Assembly (NCBI GenBank): GCA_947629965.1
Contig: CANRFS010000007.1
Coordinates: 1 to 20,124, forward strand
From: an uncultured Clostridia bacterium
Lineage (GTDB): Bacteria; Bacillota; Clostridia; TANB77; CAG-508
Direction: 5' to 3'
Length of the DNA stretch: 20,124 nucleotides
Part shown: one piece after another, positions 15,874-20,124 of the stretch
Layout of the letters: each line of letters begins with the position of its first letter
Position numbering within the stretch: the stretch's first letter is position 1
Notes under the pieces: model-generated
Databases searched by the model: none
The model's input: only the letters and a program-made list of their open reading frames with translations
Told to the model about the DNA's origin: nothing
Position numbers and translations under genes: made by a program

Positions 15874-17164
15874 ATGAATCAAGAAAAATTAAAAAACAGA
15901 GGAATTACATTAATAGCCCTAATAATCACAATAATCGTAATGCTAATATTAGTAGGAGTAACAATAAGTATTGCATTAAACGGAGGATTAATCGAAAAAG
16001 CTAAAGAAGCAAAAACAAAAACAGAAAGAGCTCAAAAGCAAGAGGAAGATTTACTTACAGGCAGAATAAAAATAGAAGGAACATGGTATAATTCAATAGA
16101 TGATTATATGAATGACATACCATCAGATAACCAAAATGATGAAGCATCAGATATTCAAGTAATTGGAGGAACAGCCGAATGGGAACAAGATGAAAAAGGT
16201 AATATAACTTATAAAGGAAAAGACTCCGGCTTAAAAGTAGGTAACTATGTAGATTATGAAAAATATGTAACAGAAAGTCAAGATAAAACAACTGAGATAA
16301 GTGAATTATATGATGAATTAACTCAATATTCAGGTTATAAAGGAAAAAAGTATGGAACAGAATATCCAATAGAAAAAGAAAATACTTTAAAATGGCAAAT
16401 ATTAGATATAAAAGATGGAAAACTAAGATTAATAAGTGCAAAGCCAACAACATCTCAAATATATTTGAAGGGATATAATGGATATAACAATGCAGTATAT
16501 TTAATAGATAAAGTATGCAGAACGCTTTACTCAACAAAAAAAGGTACAGCACAAAATTTAAAAATAGAAGATATACAAAATTTAATGGAAACAAATAAAG
16601 CAAACGGAGGATGGGATTATAAAAATTACACTAATACAAATGTAGATACAGGAAAATATGGAGGAGCATCAGATGACTATATAGGAGAAAATAGTTACTA
16701 CCCAATAATATTTGAAAAAGAGAAAACTGGATGGGTAAATGGTATTAAAGGAACAGAGCTAAATTTAAGCGAACAGGAATACCCAATAAACCAAAGTGAA
16801 AAAATGCCTGCAAGTCCCACAGAAGAAAATAAAATAAAAGTTATACAAACATATTGGGATAAAGCAATGTCAGAAAAAAACTGGATAAATCCAATATATC
16901 AAAATATATTTATACAAGATAGTAGTACTGGTTCAAATTTTAACACATACTGGCTTTCTTCGCGTTGCGTATATGCAACATCAACTTATGCTCGTTTTGA
17001 TGTACGCTATATAGACTCGGGGAAAGTTGCCACTAGTTACTTGTATTACTCGTCCGAACGCCGGTCCTATAAGCTGTTATAGTTTCCGCCCAGTAGTCTC
17101 TCTAGAATCTGATGTTCAATTAAGAAAAAAAGATGGAAATTCCTCATTGGAAATCTGCCCTTAA
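15874..17164 (+). CDS. Prepilin-like protein with C-terminal lectin/SUMF-like tail, with +1 frameshift at CGG
   Basis: I chose ATG 15874, with AAGGAG 12 nt upstream; it yields the ten-residue leader MNQEKLKNRG before the hydrophobic helix ITLIALIITIIVMLILVGVT, a prepilin-peptidase type signal. In-frame starts at 15853 (ATG) and 15799 (TTG) lack a ribosome site. An acidic coiled region and a large domain follow, then a tail with YWLSSRCVYA and VRYIDSGKV. The frame-0 reading stops at 17080-17082. At CGG 17062-17064, skipping the C restores the family ending FRPVVSLESDVQL and extends 33 residues to the TAA at 17162-17164, giving 429 residues. The ending resembles the RPV segment closing C-type-lectin/FGE-sulfatase folds. 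It is probably a surface-displayed binding protein; ligand unknown. The tail has fewer adenines than the rest. Confidence 0.75.
16951..17098 (+). other. Low-adenine, possibly hypervariable tail (candidate DGR variable repeat)
   Basis: From the tryptophan of YWLSSR to the RPVVSL segment, base composition changes abruptly. Codons such as TCG, CGC, CGG, GGG and GCC appear in a gene otherwise dominated by A-rich codons. The residues are those produced by adenine-directed mutation of AAY codons (Tyr, Ser, Asp, Thr, Arg), and the fold family is one used by diversity-generating retroelements. No reverse transcriptase or template repeat is in the window, so this remains a hypothesis. Confidence 0.35.
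17062..17064 (+). other. Recoding site: in-frame CGG in the prepilin/lectin gene, +1 shift
   Basis: Zero frame reads GAA CGC CGG TCC and stops six codons after TCC begins; skipping C17062 gives GAA CGC GGT CCT ATA and leads into FRPVVSL. The shift must lie between YYSS and the RPVVSL segment, and this is the only in-frame CGG there. Other one-base explanations nearby (for example at GAA) cannot be excluded from sequence alone. Confidence 0.65.
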
Positions 17165-18198
17165 TCAATCTCTATATAATTATGCTCGCATGCTCTTATT
17201 AACCTATTCATTATTGCAAGCCCTAAACCTTCTCTTTTTACACCTTCTATTATTACTAAATCTGCATTATATGAATCTACTTTTCTAAGTAGTGTAAATA
17301 TATTTTTACTTATATCCTCTAAGCTATCTCCCATATCTAATTTGCTTGTTGTGTTATATTTATCTAAATGCCTTGTTCTTGCTAAAACTAGTACATTTTT
17401 TGTGTTTTGTATTTGCTTATTAATTTCATCTATTAATTTTTTTTCCGTTTCACTATATACCAGCAAACATTTACTATTTGGTGCATAGTGTCTATATTTC
17501 ATTCCTGGAGACATTACTTTTTCGTTTGGTCTGCATTCTTCCATAACTTGTTTTTCAACAACTACTTGCAAACCTAAATTCTCTATATCTTGCACCGTTA
17601 TTTTTCCTGGTCTCAATATATGTACTTTTTCTCCTACTACCCTTACAACTGTAGACTCTACTCCTATATCTACCATTCCATTATCTAATATATAATCTAC
17701 TTTCCCGTCTAATTCTTCTATTATATCTTCTATTTTTGTACCACTTGGTTTTCCAGATATATTTGCGCTAGGTGCTGCAATAGGCAATCCTGCAAGTTCT
17801 ATCAGTTTTTTTGCAATTTTGTTACTTGGCATTCTTATTCCAACTGTATTTAATTTTGCTGTTACATTATTTGGTATGCAATCTTTTCTATTAAATATTA
17901 TAGTTAAAGGTCCTGGCCAGAAATTATTTATTAATTTTTGCTCAATTTCACCAATTTCTTGTACTAAATTATTTAACATTTCTAAATTACTAATATGTAC
18001 TATCAAAGGATTATCTGATGCTCTTCCTTTTGCTATAAAAATTTTATTTACAGCATTTTCATCTAAAGCATTTGCACCAATTCCATAAACTGTTTCTGTT
18101 GGAAATAGAACTATCTTTCCTTCTTTTATGCACTCTGCCGCTTCTTTTATTTTATTTATATCCTCATTTAATTTTAGGTCTGCGTATTTTGATTTCAT
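17161..18198 (-). CDS. sua5: Threonylcarbamoyl-AMP synthase, Sua5 type
   Basis: Makes L-threonylcarbamoyladenylate from threonine, bicarbonate and ATP, the first step of the t6A37 modification of tRNAs reading ANN codons. The YrdC domain carries PTETVYGIGANALDE, FIAKGRASDNPLIVHI and PIAAPSANISGKPSG; the C-terminal Sua5 domain starts after SPGMKYRHYAP. The 345 residues match Sua5 (YwlC), longer than TsaC/YrdC. ATG 18198 has AAGGAG 5 nt upstream and follows the ltaS-like stop by 15 nt, so they are co-transcribed. Its TAA shares the palindrome TTAA with the stop of the converging prepilin/lectin gene. Confidence 0.93.
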   Translation of the reverse strand: MKSKYADLKLNEDINKIKEAAECIKEGKIVLFPTETVYGIGANALDENAVNKIFIAKGRASDNPLIVHISNLEMLNNLVQEIGEIEQKLINNFWPGPLTIIFNRKDCIPNNVTAKLNTVGIRMPSNKIAKKLIELAGLPIAAPSANISGKPSGTKIEDIIEELDGKVDYILDNGMVDIGVESTVVRVVGEKVHILRPGKITVQDIENLGLQVVVEKQVMEECRPNEKVMSPGMKYRHYAPNSKCLLVYSETEKKLIDEINKQIQNTKNVLVLARTRHLDKYNTTSKLDMGDSLEDISKNIFTLLRKVDSYNADLVIIEGVKREGLGLAIMNRLIRACEHNYIEID

Positions 18199-18213
18199 GC
18201 TACTCCTTCTTTT

Positions 18214-20124
18214 CTATTTTTTGAATACTTTTCTATAATAATCATTTTCTAGTACTAATCTAGACATTTGATACTTTTTATAAATAATAGAATTTATTTT
18301 CTCAACATATCCTTCTTCTATTTCTACTCCTTCATTTGGAATAAATTCTTCCGTTATCGCATTATATCTTCCTTTATCAGTTATAAAGCTTCTGTCTGAA
18401 AATATAACAAGTGGTTCTACATCTGATAAGATATCTTTTCCTATTAATAATCTTGAATCATATTCTACTCCAAATAAGTTTAAAACTGTTGGCAAAACAT
18501 CTAGGCTTGATCCTATTTTATTAACTTTGATAGGCTCCTTCATGCTACCACTCCAAATAAGCAATGGCGCATGATATTTTTCGAATATATCATCTCTTTC
18601 ATAAGTTGATAATTCATTCATTTCATCTAGTGTTAATCCATATGGATAATGGTCTCCACTAATAACAATTACTGTATCTTCTAATTTTCCCGCCTCGCTC
18701 AGATTATTTATTAATTCTCCTATTGCTTTATCTAATTCAATATTTGCTGCTAAATAGCTTTTTGCTTTATCTGAATATGGTAAATTTTTTACTGCATCCC
18801 AGTTTTTGTATACCATACAATTTCCGCTTCTTGTATAATTTAAATGTCCACTTACTGTCATGTAATATGCTAAAAATTTATCATTGTTTATATAATCATC
18901 TGTTGTTACATCTATCATTTCGTAGTCACTATTAGGCCATTTACTTGTATCCATTCTTTTTTCTAATCCTGTTCCAACAGCTAAATATGAATTATATCCC
19001 ATAGTTGATATGTATTTATCTCTGTTATAATATGTTGCTGTATGATTATGATAAGCATTTGATGAGTATCCTAACTCTTCAAATACATTTGCATACGAAT
19101 ATGGCATATAATTTCCTACAATTTCTTTAAAACTCCATACCCCTTCTTTTGGGATAAGTGATGTGTCTGTTATGTACTCCCCATCTGCCGTACTTACAGG
19201 AAATATTGGTGTATAAAAATTATCAAATTGAAATCCCTCTTTATACAATTTATATAAGTTTGGTGTTAAATCTTCTCTTATTGCAAGCGAGCTAAAAGAT
19301 TCTCCAACAAATACAACTAAATTTTTGCCTTTAAACATGCCTGTATATTCATTCTTGTTTGTAGGCTGTTCATTTGCAAAATATTTGTGCATTTCTTTTA
19401 CATTTTTATTTTGTTCTTCTTCTATCAATTTATCAAAATCTATATCTTCTACATTATATTCTTCTCCTGGTTCTTCCTCTTTATTATTGTTTGAAACTTC
19501 TATAGCAATATTTTCTTCGAATCCAGTTACATATCTTTGAAAGTCTAATCTCATTGCTGTTAAAAATCCCATATTTTTTGTTGTCAATTTTGGTGCATGT
19601 GTATTATAATACAGATTTTTATTTGAATATATATCATTAGGATTAATATAGTTTACACATAATATTGCTATAATTTGTACTGCTACTAGTACTCCTAATT
19701 TTATTGTCGTTTCTTTTAGGCTTTTCTTTTCGAAATCAATAATTTTAATTATATGCAATATTATTAGTGCAATAAGTGGCAGAGCAAATAGTAATATTCC
19801 ATACAAGTTTCTTAAAATCATATCAAATATTACATCCATAAATTCTGTAACTTGACCGCCATTTAATATTGAATAAAATGAAAGTATTGATTCATACATG
19901 CTATAATATACAATTTGTGCACCAAATAATATTATGAAGAATAAAGTCACTACATATGTTATAATTTTGTTTAATTTAGCATTAAATACGCTTGAAATAA
20001 TATTAAGCAATATTGCTATTGGTATAGAAAATAGCGCTATTAGCCATATACTTGTTGGAAATGTTTTAAACAATAAGCATGATAACACTAATTCTTCGTA
20101 TATTATGAAAAAAATATAATAAAA
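18214..20124 (-). CDS. LtaS-like lipoteichoic acid synthase / phosphoglycerol transferase (5' end cut)
   Basis: Alkaline-phosphatase-superfamily enzyme with N-terminal membrane helices and a large outside domain, transferring glycerol phosphate from phosphatidylglycerol to build a polyglycerolphosphate chain. Visible are hydrophobic helices over the first about 170 residues, VVFVGESFSS (metal-ligand Glu), STADGEYITDTS (candidate nucleophile Thr), VISGDHYPYGL (Asp-His metal ligands) and a C-terminal SDRSFI. A GTG at 20088 could start it, but the frame stays open to the window edge (LLYFFIIYEEL precedes), so the real start is probably outside. Its substrate phosphatidylglycerol depends on PgsA, encoded elsewhere in this window. 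No in-frame CGG. Confidence 0.85.
   Translation of the reverse strand, partial: FYYIFFIIYEELVLSCLLFKTFPTSIWLIALFSIPIAILLNIISSVFNAKLNKIITYVVTLFFIILFGAQIVYYSMYESILSFYSILNGGQVTEFMDVIFDMILRNLYGILLFALPLIALIILHIIKIIDFEKKSLKETTIKLGVLVAVQIIAILCVNYINPNDIYSNKNLYYNTHAPKLTTKNMGFLTAMRLDFQRYVTGFEENIAIEVSNNNKEEEPGEEYNVEDIDFDKLIEEEQNKNVKEMHKYFANEQPTNKNEYTGMFKGKNLVVFVGESFSSLAIREDLTPNLYKLYKEGFQFDNFYTPIFPVSTADGEYITDTSLIPKEGVWSFKEIVGNYMPYSYANVFEELGYSSNAYHNHTATYYNRDKYISTMGYNSYLAVGTGLEKRMDTSKWPNSDYEMIDVTTDDYINNDKFLAYYMTVSGHLNYTRSGNCMVYKNWDAVKNLPYSDKAKSYLAANIELDKAIGELINNLSEAGKLEDTVIVISGDHYPYGLTLDEMNELSTYERDDIFEKYHAPLLIWSGSMKEPIKVNKIGSSLDVLPTVLNLFGVEYDSRLLIGKDILSDVEPLVIFSDRSFITDKGRYNAITEEFIPNEGVEIEEGYVEKINSIIYKKYQMSRLVLENDYYRKVFKK

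Noticed and set aside
16055..16603. 182-residue minus-strand open frame inside the prepilin/lectin gene
   Set aside because: Leu/Tyr/Phe-rich shadow of an A-rich coding strand, with no ribosome site.
503..17064. The six one-base insertions as random sequencing or assembly errors
   Set aside because: Errors should add different bases in any codon phase. All six add C directly before a glycine GGN codon, always giving in-frame CGG, on both strands and in varied contexts. A systematic artefact cannot be fully excluded without reads, so I keep it as the main alternative.
503..17064. prfB-like stimulator (Shine-Dalgarno just upstream of the shift site)
   Set aside because: pcrA has AGGAG and clpE has AGGT shortly upstream, but rnhB, both comEC sites and the prepilin/lectin site have no comparable motif. 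The CGG itself is the only shared element.
503..17064. CGG reassigned to another amino acid (for example Trp or Gln) without a shift
   Set aside because: A reassigned codon would keep the frame; here the downstream homologous protein is always in the +1 frame.

Overview
The window is AT-rich, with strong Shine-Dalgarno sites, sigma-A promoters with 17-bp spacing, and typical Bacillota genes: LemA, a zinc-finger ClpE-type unfoldase, a lipoteichoic-acid-synthase-like enzyme, a BofC-like protein, SH3b/NlpC-P60 and ComEC. It suggests an uncultured low-GC Clostridia-type bacterium, probably gut-associated. I cannot place it more precisely.

Layout. Positions 1-4950 read leftward as one probable operon: prepilin-like protein, rnhB, lemA, DUF3137-like protein, pyrimidine-nucleoside phosphorylase, low-molecular-weight phosphatase, then (after a GC-rich palindrome) the 5' part of a pcrA/uvrD helicase that runs off the left edge. 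Divergent from it is htrA (5156-6361, +) with its own terminator. A membrane-anchored RsiV-like protein (6591-7418, -) is divergent from clpE (7550-9848, +), followed by pgsA and a bidirectional terminator. From 10505 to 15557 everything reads leftward: an NlpC/P60 wall hydrolase with comEC just downstream, then a hicA-hicB toxin-antitoxin pair and a BofC-like protein. A prepilin-like protein with a C-type-lectin/SUMF-like tail (15874-17164, +) converges on sua5, which follows an ltaS-like gene cut by the right edge.

Main discovery. Five genes (pcrA, rnhB, clpE, comEC, and the lectin-tailed prepilin) are broken in the standard reading, and all six breaks have the same form. The reading frame meets an in-frame CGG codon, and skipping exactly its C (+1) puts a GGN glycine codon in frame and restores the protein. 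In pcrA and clpE the recovered residue is the essential P-loop glycine. In rnhB it restores the usual N-terminal extension. In comEC two such sites, 273 nt apart, restore the N-terminal membrane region and DUF4131. In my manual scan of every identified gene I found no CGG used as an ordinary sense codon, while CGT, CGC and CGA are used for arginine. The simplest reading is that CGG is unassigned here (no tRNA-Arg with anticodon CCG) and is passed by obligatory or regulated +1 frameshifting, or is decoded as a CGGN quadruplet for glycine. The sites lie at codon 11 (comEC), 23 (rnhB) and 31 (pcrA), so they could also act as early translational gates. The facts are visible in the sequence; the mechanism is inference.

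Other points of note are a low-adenine, possibly hypervariable lectin-like tail that may be a diversity-generating retroelement target, a likely ATT start for comEC, and a perfect 18-bp palindrome upstream of hicA. No tRNA, rRNA, CRISPR array or insertion sequence was seen, and no gene-free stretch exceeds about 320 bases; the longest runs from 15558 to 15873 and holds two divergent promoters.
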